Below, in pieces: positions 55,789 through 63,512 of a DNA stretch of 64,000 bases; positions within the stretch are counted from its first letter, which is position 1, and every line of letters begins with the position of its first letter. Position numbers and translations under genes: made by a program. Source of the DNA: Aporhodopirellula aestuarii (GTDB lineage: Bacteria; Planctomycetota; Planctomycetia; Pirellulales; Pirellulaceae); contig NZ_JAMQBK010000046.1 of the NCBI RefSeq assembly GCF_023701485.1, forward strand, positions 62,001 to 126,000. Reading direction: 5' to 3'. The notes under the pieces are model-generated. The model did not search any database, was not told where the DNA came from, and worked only from the letters and a program-made list of their open reading frames with translations.

Positions 55789-57993
55789 CTACGCGGCTTT
55801 ACGTTGCTCGCTTTGTGATGCCGCCCCGAGCGCCGGGACGTTGGCTCGCTTGCGACGGAGATCTCGCATCGCGACTGCGTTTTCGTGCAGCTGTGCTTCG
55901 ATTTGCCGGATCCGTTCCTGCATCGACGCGTTGGCATCGAGGCTCGCATCCAGCTCCGCCGAAACGCTCTGCAATTGTTTCCGCAGATCGCTCTCTAGAA
56001 TCTGCAACATCTGTGCTTTCTTCTGCATCGCAACCGCTTGCGGCTGGAACTGCTTGGCCGATTCAAGCTCAGTGGTGGCTTCTTGTAACTCACGCCGGAG
56101 CGTCCCTATGACCTCGGTTTGTTCGTCGATTTGCTGTTGGACCAGTTGTTGCTCGCGGCTGTAGACCGAGATCCGTTCGTCGCGTTGCTCGAGTTCCGTT
56201 TGCAGTTTCGCTTCCATGCTTCGACGCGTTCGCAATTCGGCCTCGGCGGTTGCCAACGCGGCCGATTTTTGAGCAACGTTTTCCTTGAGTTTTTCGAACT
56301 CGGGGCGGAACGAGTGCAGTCGCTGAATTTCAGCCCGATGACGATTGATCGCGTCTTCTTGTTCGGCGATTCGTGACTGTAACTCTTCGATTCGCTGGTC
56401 CTTACCCGTCAAACGCTCACTGAGTTCTTGAGCCTGGACTTTCAGTTCGTTGGTGGAGGAATAAATCTCTTTGAGCTTCGTTTCGTGCTCACAGCGAACG
56501 CGACCGGCCTGTTCGAGCTCCGCTTCCAATGATTCGATCTGGGCTTCCATTTGACTCACTGCCGTTTCGGCGGTCACGCGACCATCGATCGCAGCTTGAA
56601 TCCGCGAGGTGCGTTCGTCGAGCTGTTCCAACAAATCGTCGTGCTCGCTTTGCAACGTTTGGACTTGCAGCGTCGTCGCTTGCAATTCTTTCTCGAGACG
56701 TTCGACATCGGCCTGATGGGTGTCGGACTGTTCTCGGTGTTGTTGGCTGGCTTGGATAGCGACTTCGTACTGATCCCGTAGGGACGCGTATTCCTTTTGC
56801 AACTCGGAATACTTCTCATCCGTCTCGCTCGCGAGCGTTGACGCTTCCGCTTTTTGGTTTTCGATTTCGATGCGTTCCGTGGCGAATTGATCGCGTTGTT
56901 GGAGCGCGTGATCGCGCTGCTCGACCGCTTCATCACGCTGCATCGTCAGGTCGTCACATCGTTCACGGAGCTCTTCAATTTCGGCTGCAAGTTTCTCGCA
57001 ACGACCCGAAATCAAACCGTATTCCCGTGCGTTATCATCGCGTTGCTGGATCAACAGATCGCGTTCGGTTTCTAGCGAATCACGCTGCGTTTGTGCGGTT
57101 TCGAGTCCTTCACGGAGCGAAACGATCTCTTGTTCCAACTCTTCGCCACGTGCCGAATACTGTCCAATTTCCTGTTGACCTTCGTCACGCTGCTTGATCA
57201 GAGCGTCGCGTTCTTCTTCGATCGTTTCGCGTTGCGTCAGAGCGGTTTCGAGACGCTCACGGAGCGAAACAATCTCCTGTTCCAGTTCGTCGGCGCGTGA
57301 GGAAAGCTGCCCAATCTCGCGTTGATTCTCTTCGCGTTGCGTTTGCAGTGCATCGCGTTCTGCTTCGAGTTCGGCACGTTGTGTTTGCACATTCTCGAGT
57401 TGCTCGCGAACGGTAGCGACTTCTTGATCGAGCCGTTCGTTTTGAGCAACAAGTTGCTCGCTGCGTGACTGCAGGTCTTCAATTTGCGTTCCGGCAGCTT
57501 CGGCCGCGGCGGCCAACTCGTCCATTTTCGACGCCGCTTCGCTGAACTTAGCTTCGGCGTCTTGAAGTTGACCGCGAACTTTATCGAGCTCGACAGCGGT
57601 ATCTTCAGCTCGATCCAACGCGGAATCACGCTGTTGCTGCGCATCGCGGCACGCTAGCTCGAATCTGCTGTGCTCCGCCTGCAGTTTGCCCATCTCGTTT
57701 TCGAGCGATTCAGTGTGCTGTTTCTGACTATCGAGGGCGTGCCGGAGGGAATCGATTTCATTTCGATAATCTTCGCACTGTTGCTCAAACGTCTGCGCGC
57801 TACGTGACAGCTCGATGTATTGGTGTTTGCGGTCTCGGGCGGCTGCCTTCGCCTTATTGTACTTTGATTCAGCCTCTTTGATGGCTTGCATGTCGCGGCT
57901 GCGGTCCCGATACCAGAGCAGATGTCCGACCAGTATTCCCCCCATCACGAACAGGAAAGCAGACAAAAAAGGGATTCCAATCCAAGTGCTCAT
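55789..57993 (-). CDS. Membrane-anchored long coiled-coil protein with 49-residue repeats
   Basis: A 734-residue protein. One membrane helix lies near residues 4-27 (IGIPFLSAFLFVMGGILVGH), followed by a basic turn and about 650 residues of nearly unbroken heptad coiled coil rich in Glu, Gln and Arg. Four tandem 49-residue units (7 heptads each) occupy about 187-382, with a shared core ELEQEIVSLRERLET then QRE-LE-ERDALIQQRD. It resembles SMC, EzrA or tape-measure-like coiled coils in composition but has no ATPase or named domain. The C-terminal 25 residues are basic (RDLRRKRANVPALG). ATG 57993 gives the helix at the N-terminus; the frame is open 30 codons more. It is divergent from the STAS operon. 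Confidence 0.8.
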   Translation of the reverse strand: MSTWIGIPFLSAFLFVMGGILVGHLLWYRDRSRDMQAIKEAESKYNKAKAAARDRKHQYIELSRSAQTFEQQCEDYRNEIDSLRHALDSQKQHTESLENEMGKLQAEHSRFELACRDAQQQRDSALDRAEDTAVELDKVRGQLQDAEAKFSEAASKMDELAAAAEAAGTQIEDLQSRSEQLVAQNERLDQEVATVREQLENVQTQRAELEAERDALQTQREENQREIGQLSSRADELEQEIVSLRERLETALTQRETIEEERDALIKQRDEGQQEIGQYSARGEELEQEIVSLREGLETAQTQRDSLETERDLLIQQRDDNAREYGLISGRCEKLAAEIEELRERCDDLTMQRDEAVEQRDHALQQRDQFATERIEIENQKAEASTLASETDEKYSELQKEYASLRDQYEVAIQASQQHREQSDTHQADVERLEKELQATTLQVQTLQSEHDDLLEQLDERTSRIQAAIDGRVTAETAVSQMEAQIESLEAELEQAGRVRCEHETKLKEIYSSTNELKVQAQELSERLTGKDQRIEELQSRIAEQEDAINRHRAEIQRLHSFRPEFEKLKENVAQKSAALATAEAELRTRRSMEAKLQTELEQRDERISVYSREQQLVQQQIDEQTEVIGTLRRELQEATTELESAKQFQPQAVAMQKKAQMLQILESDLRKQLQSVSAELDASLDANASMQERIRQIEAQLHENAVAMRDLRRKRANVPALGAASQSEQRKAA
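56848..57435 (-). repeat. Four tandem 147-bp coding repeats (49 residues each)
   Basis: Within the coiled-coil gene, four units (about residues 187-235, 236-284, 285-333, 334-382) align end to end, each 49 residues or seven heptads. Units 2 and 3 are the most alike, units 1 and 4 more diverged. The whole-heptad length keeps the coiled-coil register, so gain or loss of a unit would change only rod length. Confidence 0.75.
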
Positions 57994-58306
57994 CTGAGAC
58001 TCCGCTGTTGACCTCCATCCTGAGGCCACTGGGCTCACCCCCCCATTCGCGATGCGAAAAAGTGTGAACCGATTCTCGGGCATTCATGCGGATCGTCCGC
58101 AACCAGTCCGGGCTGTAGCAATTTCACCGCACGGGTGTCCAGGGCATTCCCACCAATGGGCTGCAAAAAATTTCGGGCGTGTTGCTGCAGTGGACGTACT
58201 AGGTAGACTCTTGTTATGGGGGTAAACTAAAACGGCGGGCGAGTTTGTCGACTGCACGAATTCACCCCCCCCACGGCCCCCATTCGGATTCCACTGGAAC
58301 GCTCGC
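57994..58306. other. Divergent promoter region, coiled-coil gene and STAS operon
   Basis: A 313-base gap between divergent genes. A possible plus-strand promoter is TTGCTG (58182-58187) and TAGACT (58204-58209) with a 16-base spacer, about 100 bases before the STAS start. The match is only moderate. A C8 run lies near 58264-58272. No coding frame or RNA gene was seen. Confidence 0.4.
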
Positions 58307-58672
58307 ATGCCGTCAATTACTAATCAAATGCAAGGAGAAATCTTGGTGCTCGGCTTTACCGACACAAAGATTCTCGATAGCCAGAAAATCGAAGCCGTAG
58401 GCCGAGAACTGCAAGACGCCGTCGACGAAGCGATTCACAAGCGCTTGCTGCTAAATTTTCGCGGCGTCTCGTTCATGTCTTCGGCGATGATCACCAAACT
58501 CGTGATGCTCAACAAACGGTGCAAAGCACAGGGTGTTGCTCTGAAGTTTTGCGAAGTTTCGCCAAACGTGATGGAAGTCTTTAAAATCACGAAACTCAAT
58601 AAGCTATTTGACATTCAAGATAGCGAAGAACGAGCATTAGCTAGTTTCGACAAGAAGGGCTGGTTCAGCTGA
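58307..58672 (+). CDS. STAS domain anti-anti-sigma factor-like protein
   Basis: A 121-residue single-domain STAS protein of the SpoIIAA/RsbV type. It has VLGFTDTKILDSQKIEAVG, a strand LLLNFRGVSFMSSAMITKLV holding the phosphorylatable Ser of SpoIIAA-like proteins (MSS, residues about 58-59), and ALKFCEVSPNVMEVFKIT and LNKLFDI. STAS proteins bind anti-sigma kinases when unphosphorylated. Here the gene is first of three: a histidine-kinase-like gene starts within its stop codon, and a MoxR ATPase follows. A weak GGA precedes the ATG. The receiver-phosphatase at 33.5 kb would be a typical regulator, though a link is only inferred. Confidence 0.9.
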   Translation: MPSITNQMQGEILVLGFTDTKILDSQKIEAVGRELQDAVDEAIHKRLLLNFRGVSFMSSAMITKLVMLNKRCKAQGVALKFCEVSPNVMEVFKITKLNKLFDIQDSEERALASFDKKGWFS

Positions 58673-59349
58673 CCCCGCAGGAGATTCAGGCCCTCGTTGA
58701 GGCCGAGCGATCAGAAATCGCAGCGGAAATCCATGACGGGTTGTTGCCCTATCTCTTCGCTTCCGCCGCCAAAATTGCAGCGATTCGTCAATCGCCCGAC
58801 GTCATCGGTGGGCCCCTCGAACTGCCGCTGGACGACATTGCTCAGTGGATTGATCAGTCCCGTGAAGTCGCCCGAAAGCTGATGTCCGGGATCAGTTACC
58901 CTCCTGCCGCGATTGTCGATCCGATTCGCGCGGCCAAAGAATTTCTGGACGAAGTTCTTGATTTCTCCACGGGTGACCAGCCCCCTATCATTTCATGGCC
59001 GAGCGAACAGGGTGCCGGTGGCTCCCCAATCTCGGGCAAACTTCCATCGCAGACGGCGATCGCGGTCTACCGACTGACGACCGAGTTCGTCCGAAACGCT
59101 GTCCGACACGCGGATGCCAAATTGATTGAAGTTTCCGTGAAAGATTCGGATCAGGGCGTTCTCATCTGCGTCACCGATGATGGAACCGGGTACGATCCGG
59201 ATAAGGTGTCCCGAGAACAGATCCACGGGCTGACTTTGGCCAAACAGCGTGCCGCAGCAGGAGGAGTCGAATTGCAAATCGAATCGTGCCAACAGCGGAA
59301 CTCGCCGATTGCCACCGGAACCCGCGTGACAATGAAGGTAAAGATGTGA
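58669..59349 (+). CDS. NarL-type sensor histidine kinase, apparent CTG start
   Basis: A 226-residue soluble kinase without membrane helices or sensor domain. AERSEIAAEIHDGLLPYL (about 12-29) is the HisKA_3 dimerisation box with phospho-acceptor His near 22. The ATPase domain has an N-box TEFVRNAVRHADAKLI (about 137-152) and G1 box VTDDGTGYDP (about 168-177), then a GLTLAKQRAAAGGVELQI region. The first ATG/GTG/TTG in this frame is TTG 58741, which would remove the His. The frame is open only from 58645, and the sole sensible start is CTG 58669, which overlaps the STAS stop (CTGA) and has AAGAAGGG 9 bases upstream. The end overlaps moxR by four bases (GTGA). Confidence 0.8.
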   Translation: MTPQEIQALVEAERSEIAAEIHDGLLPYLFASAAKIAAIRQSPDVIGGPLELPLDDIAQWIDQSREVARKLMSGISYPPAAIVDPIRAAKEFLDEVLDFSTGDQPPIISWPSEQGAGGSPISGKLPSQTAIAVYRLTTEFVRNAVRHADAKLIEVSVKDSDQGVLICVTDDGTGYDPDKVSREQIHGLTLAKQRAAAGGVELQIESCQQRNSPIATGTRVTMKVKM

Positions 59350-60368
59350 ATAAACTCGTCGATTTGAATTCTGGCCCGGCGACGTCAGGAACGAGCGGGC
59401 TTGATGCGGTCGCAGACGTGTCCGCGGAAATCGCCGACGCTTGGACGAAATTCCACATCGCTGCTGACCAACTACGAACGGTCATTCGTGGTAAAGACGA
59501 TGTGGTCGAACTCGTTTTGACGTCGCTACTGGCGGAGGGTTCGATCCTGCTTGAGGACGTTCCCGGCGTCGGCAAAACGACGTTAGCCAAGTCCGTCGCG
59601 CGATTGATCGACCTGGAGTATCAGCGGATTCAGTGCACTCCCGACCTGTTGCCTGGCGATATCCTCGGTGGTTCGATTTATCGACCCGCCATCGGTGAGT
59701 TTGAGTTTCGCCCCGGTCCGGTCTTCTGCAATCTGTTGGTCGCCGACGAAATCAATCGCGCCTCGCCCCGAACACAGAGCGCTTTATTGGAAGCGATGGC
59801 GGAAACGCAGGTCACGATCGAGGGACAACGCTACGATCTCAAACACCCGTTTATCGTTATCGCGACGCAAAATCCGGCGGGATTCGAGGGCACCTTCCCG
59901 CTGCCCGAATCGCAACTCGACCGGTTCCTATTTCGGCTGAAGATGGACTATCCGGATCCGATCAGCGAGGTCGATTTATTGGTCCAGCAATCGGACCACG
60001 AACCGGTACGAGACCTCAAACCGGTGATGCACGTCGACGACTTGGAATGCCTGCAGCGTTGGGTGCGCAGCATCCGCGTCGATCGCAAGATCGCTACCTA
60101 CATCGTTGCCTTGGCGACAGCCACTCGTATCGACGGTCGGTTGAGGGTCGGGTGCAGCCCGCGAGGTTGCAAGATGTTGCTCCGCGCCGCCCAAGCACGA
60201 GCAGGCCTAGAAGGGCGAGACTTCGTCCTCCCCGATGACGTCCAATATCTGGCCGTCGCCACACTGGGCCACCGCGTCAGTTCACGGCACGCCTCTCACG
60301 CGATGGACGAAACGGGGCAAATCATCGAATCGATCGTTGCGAAAACGGAAATCCCGCTGGTTGGTTGA
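59346..60368 (+). CDS. MoxR family AAA+ ATPase (STAS-kinase operon)
   Basis: A 340-residue AAA+ ATPase. Walker A is EDVPGVGKTTLAKSV, Walker B VADEINRASPRTQSALLEA, sensor 1 FIVIATQNPAGFEGTFPLPE and the arginine-finger region ESQLDRFLF; the lid domain has VGCSPRGCKMLLRAAQARA near 275-293. The N-terminal 30 residues are variable. It starts at GTG 59346, four bases inside the kinase gene, with GAAGGT just upstream; the open frame to 59286 has no good start. This MoxR is a different subgroup from the one at 19.1 kb (GVGKTT against GLAKTL). No DUF58 or vWA gene follows, as would be usual, so its client is unknown. Confidence 0.9.
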   Translation: MNKLVDLNSGPATSGTSGLDAVADVSAEIADAWTKFHIAADQLRTVIRGKDDVVELVLTSLLAEGSILLEDVPGVGKTTLAKSVARLIDLEYQRIQCTPDLLPGDILGGSIYRPAIGEFEFRPGPVFCNLLVADEINRASPRTQSALLEAMAETQVTIEGQRYDLKHPFIVIATQNPAGFEGTFPLPESQLDRFLFRLKMDYPDPISEVDLLVQQSDHEPVRDLKPVMHVDDLECLQRWVRSIRVDRKIATYIVALATATRIDGRLRVGCSPRGCKMLLRAAQARAGLEGRDFVLPDDVQYLAVATLGHRVSSRHASHAMDETGQIIESIVAKTEIPLVG

Positions 60369-60727
60369 GACGAGTGCGTTTCCGCCATCTGCTGGGCGGC
60401 CTCGGGCAGCACGGCAAAAATCAGTCCCGCCCGGCGGTGCCAACTGAGGCTCGTCCCCGCTGCTCACCGCGTAACTGCACCCGCTGCCATTCCCAGTGTC
60501 GCGGATTCCCACCTTAACGCCTCTGAGGGATGTTCGGGTGGTAACGATTAGGGGATTTTGGGACCAACACTCAAAATCCTCTACCTATCCGTCCTTGTCC
60601 AGCTAAACTGACTCTGTGTGACGGCAATTTGCGGTTCGTCACTGGGAAAAATGAGGTCTGCACCCAATTTGGAGTGCAGAATTGTAGCGTCAGAGGCTCA
60701 TCCCCCCATTTAGCAGGTACGTTTTTC
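60369..60727. other. Intergenic region with a palindrome upstream of the MaoC gene
   Basis: A 359-base gap. A possible promoter TTGGGA (60558-60563) with TACCTA (60582-60587) at an 18-base spacer is weak. A palindrome lies at 60657-60680. No coding frame is credible. Confidence 0.45.
60657..60680. promoter_or_regulatory. Palindrome, possible operator, upstream of MaoC-like gene
   Basis: The 7-base ends tctgcac (60657-60663) and gtgcaga (60674-60680) are perfect inverted repeats, and the interior nearly continues the symmetry through a CCAA/TTGG pair. It ends 47 bases before the ATG at 60728. Shape and site suit an operator for a dimeric regulator or an RNA hairpin in the leader; no regulator gene adjoins it. 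Confidence 0.45.
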
Positions 60728-61306
60728 ATGTCGACTGTGACAATCTCGTCGGACTCCAACGAACACGCAAAACGTTCGGGTGCAACGCCAGTCGGCACGA
60801 CGCTGTACTACGAGGACCTGGCGCCCGGTCAGATTTGGCAGAGTCCCTCACGAGAGATCACGCTCGACGATGTCCGTGAGTTCTCCTCTTTGACCGGCGA
60901 TTTTGATCCGCTGCATGCTGCCGGCGACTCACAAACCGCGTCCGAGTCAGCGGCGAACTCGCCTTTTGGCAAGCCGGTGGCTCACGGGATACTCGGGCTC
61001 AGCGTTTTGGCTGGGCTATCGACGGAATATCCTCGTGCAGCGACGCTGGCCCTAGTCGGAATTACCGATTGGCAGTTTGAGAACCCGATCTTCTTCGGTG
61101 AAGTCGTTCACGTCGTCACCGAGATCGAAACGGTGGCTCCTCACGGACGACGCGCCGGACGGATCGTTTGGTTGCGGAAGCTGATTTCAAGCGATGGCCG
61201 GTTGCTGCAACAGGGTCGGTTCATCACGTTGGTCGCATCGAACCGCCGGAGCGGTTATGCGAATCCGGCGACGAAGTCGACCGCGACGCCGCGTCACCCA
61301 CGCTAA
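60728..61306 (+). CDS. MaoC-like hotdog dehydratase
   Basis: A 192-residue MaoC/R-hydratase-fold protein. The catalytic Asp and His are in SLTGDFDPLHAAGD (about 58-71), and FGKPVAHGILGLSVLAGLS is the following conserved helix with the HG motif. The class hydrates enoyl-CoA or enoyl-type thioesters; the substrate here is unknown. The C-terminal tail is Thr/Arg-rich. ATG 60728 (MSTVTISS) follows a candidate operator; a longer open frame from 60629 lacks similarity. Another hotdog gene begins 31 bases downstream, pointing to an acyl-CoA-related pair. Confidence 0.85.
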   Translation: MSTVTISSDSNEHAKRSGATPVGTTLYYEDLAPGQIWQSPSREITLDDVREFSSLTGDFDPLHAAGDSQTASESAANSPFGKPVAHGILGLSVLAGLSTEYPRAATLALVGITDWQFENPIFFGEVVHVVTEIETVAPHGRRAGRIVWLRKLISSDGRLLQQGRFITLVASNRRSGYANPATKSTATPRHPR

Positions 61307-61336
61307 ATCCTCTCTGCCTCCCCAAGCCACAACGAC

Positions 61337-61741
61337 GTGAGTGAACGCTTCGCCAATGCCCCGATTTCTCGTTTAGTCGGATTTCGCGTACACCCACCTG
61401 ACGAATCGGCCCAAGAATCCTTGGGCGAAGCGATCGTCGAAATCGATTGCGGGCCTCAACATCACAACCCGATGGGCCGCGTCCATGGCGGACTGATATC
61501 GGCGCTAGCTGACGCCGCGATGGGGATCGCGTTCGGCCGCACGTTGCTCGAAAGCGAAGACTTTTCGACTGTCGAAATGAAGGTCAGCTTCATTCGGCCG
61601 ATTCGCGTGGGCATGCTCAAGGCGTCCGCGGTCGTGATTCAGCGAGGCCTGCGGATCGGTTTTGTGGACTGCCGTATCACAGACCGTCGCGGCAAACTGA
61701 TCGCAACCGCGTCATCGACCTGCACCGTACTGTCGCAGTAG
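61337..61741 (+). CDS. PaaI-type hotdog thioesterase
   Basis: A 134-residue hotdog thioesterase (PaaI/YdiI type), hydrolysing acyl-CoA esters in the cytoplasm. The signature NPMGRVHGGLISALADAAMG (about 45-64) carries the catalytic HGG and the acidic residue in the central helix; TVEMKVSFIRPIRVGMLKAS follows. The start is GTG 61337. It lies 31 bases after the MaoC-like gene on the same strand and is probably co-transcribed. Confidence 0.88.
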   Translation: MSERFANAPISRLVGFRVHPPDESAQESLGEAIVEIDCGPQHHNPMGRVHGGLISALADAAMGIAFGRTLLESEDFSTVEMKVSFIRPIRVGMLKASAVVIQRGLRIGFVDCRITDRRGKLIATASSTCTVLSQ

Positions 61742-61874
61742 ATACCGATGTTGCCATCTTCGTTGGCGACTCGTTGGCACCGAGAACTTCTCCCCACAAA
61801 ACCACTGGCGATGCGATTGCGCTTACAATCGACGTTCTCCCGCTTTCCCCACCTCCCCATGCCAACACACAACG

Positions 61875-63431
61875 ATGATGACTTCACGACGCCTTTGTCT
61901 GTTCGCAATCTCGGTATGTGCGATCCCGACGCTTCCCACCGCTGCTTTCGCCGATGACTTGCCCGCAACCGGGAAACGCGACGGAATCCCCCCTCGCAAC
62001 GTTGTTTTTATCCTGACCGATGACCATCGCTACGACGCGATGGGATGTGCGGGACATCCAATTCTCGAAACGCCCCATCTCGATGCGATCGCCGCCAAGG
62101 GCGTGCACGTGAAAAACGCCTTCGTGACCACGAGTCTTTGCTCGCCGAGCCGGGCGTCGATTTTGACGGGACTCTACACGCACAAACACGGCGTCATTGA
62201 TAACAATCGTCCCGTCCCCCAAGGCACGCGTTTCTTCCCCGAATACCTGCAACGCGCAGGCTACGAAACCGCATTCATTGGAAAGTGGCACATGGGCGGC
62301 GAGCACGATGACCCACGCCCGGGATTCGATCACTGGATCAGCTTTCGCGGCCAAGGCAACTATCTGCCACCGCGCCCCAATTACACACTCAACGTCAACG
62401 GCGAACGGGTGAAACAGAAGGGATACATCACCGACGAACTCACCGATTACGCGATCGACTGGCTGGACCGACAAACCACCAAAAAGCCGTTCTTTTTGTA
62501 CCTGTCGCACAAAGCCGTCCACTCCAATTTCACTCCCGCCGAACGTCACCAAGGCCGATACGCGGACGCGGATCTGAGTTTCCTACCCACCGGCGACGAT
62601 ATCACGGCTGAGAACAACACGCCGCGTTGGGTCCGCGATCAACGAAACAGCTGGCACGGTATCGACTTTTCGTACCACAGTGCCCGGGGCCTCGATTATC
62701 TCTACCGCCGCTACTGCGAATCGGTGCTGGCGGTTGACGACAGCGTCGGACGCGTGATGGACAAACTCACCGAAATGGGCGTCCACGACGAAACACTGGT
62801 GATCTACATGGGCGACAACGGATTCATGTGGGGAGAACACGGCTTGATCGACAAACGCGTTTCCTACGAAGAGTCGATCCGAGTCCCCATGCTGATGCAG
62901 TGCCCCGAGCTGTTCGAGGGCAGCAAACCGCTCGAGAAGGTCATCGGAAATATTGACATCGCCCCCACGATCCTGCACGCCGCTGGACTCGCGAAGCCCG
63001 ACTACATGGATGGCGAGAGTTTTTTGGAGATGCCGAACGATCGCGACATGCCATGGCGAGAATACTTTCTCTACGTCTACTACTGGGAAAAGAACTTCCC
63101 GCAAACGCCGACGCAGTTTGCCCTACGCGGCGACCGATTCAAATACATCACTTACTACGGGTTGTGGGACACCGACGAATTGTATGACCTAACCGTTGAT
63201 CCGACTGAGACCAAAAATCTGATCTACGATCCTGCGTACAAGAGCGTCGCGAAGGAGATGGAAGACCAGCTGTACTCGATGTTGGCCGAAAAGGGCGGAA
63301 TGGACATCCCGATGAACCAGCCCGCCGGTGGCATCAACAATAAACGCTGGGAAAAACGAGATGGCCATTCGGCCGCGGATTTCCCGGCCGCGATGGTCGT
63401 CGAAGAACCGATCAATCAGCAAGCGAATTGA
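61875..63431 (+). CDS. Secreted Cys-type sulfatase (arylsulfatase family)
   Basis: A 518-residue S1-family sulfatase with a signal peptide (LCLFAISVCAIPTLPTAAFA, cleavage about 26). It removes sulfate from a sulfated polysaccharide or other sulfate ester. The start of the domain is NVVFILTDDHRYDAMGC with the metal-binding Asp pair; the formylglycine site is CSPSR in TSLCSPSRASILTGLYTH (Cys near 90), so activation by a formylglycine-generating enzyme is required. Other motifs are IGKWHMGGEH, YMGDNGFMWGEHG (Asp, Asn metal ligands) and SYEESIRVPM. The C-terminal domain has LYDLTVDPTETKNLI. Such enzymes are abundant in marine planctomycetes. Monocistronic; no anaerobic maturase gene nearby. Confidence 0.93.
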   Translation: MMTSRRLCLFAISVCAIPTLPTAAFADDLPATGKRDGIPPRNVVFILTDDHRYDAMGCAGHPILETPHLDAIAAKGVHVKNAFVTTSLCSPSRASILTGLYTHKHGVIDNNRPVPQGTRFFPEYLQRAGYETAFIGKWHMGGEHDDPRPGFDHWISFRGQGNYLPPRPNYTLNVNGERVKQKGYITDELTDYAIDWLDRQTTKKPFFLYLSHKAVHSNFTPAERHQGRYADADLSFLPTGDDITAENNTPRWVRDQRNSWHGIDFSYHSARGLDYLYRRYCESVLAVDDSVGRVMDKLTEMGVHDETLVIYMGDNGFMWGEHGLIDKRVSYEESIRVPMLMQCPELFEGSKPLEKVIGNIDIAPTILHAAGLAKPDYMDGESFLEMPNDRDMPWREYFLYVYYWEKNFPQTPTQFALRGDRFKYITYYGLWDTDELYDLTVDPTETKNLIYDPAYKSVAKEMEDQLYSMLAEKGGMDIPMNQPAGGINNKRWEKRDGHSAADFPAAMVVEEPINQQAN

Positions 63432-63512
63432 ATGGGAGTTCGGCTTGCGGTCGGTTCGGGAGAAACGTTAACAACAGATTAGACGCGTCCTCCTTTTTCC
63501 GAAAAAAAGCCG

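Noticed and set aside
58640-58672. Programmed -1 frameshift joining STAS to the kinase
   Set aside because: The aagaaggg could serve as a slip site, but it is better explained as a Shine-Dalgarno; no downstream RNA structure was seen.
58741-59349. Kinase starting at TTG 58741
   Set aside because: It would delete the phospho-acceptor His and the first helix; a CTG start with a strong SD lies upstream.
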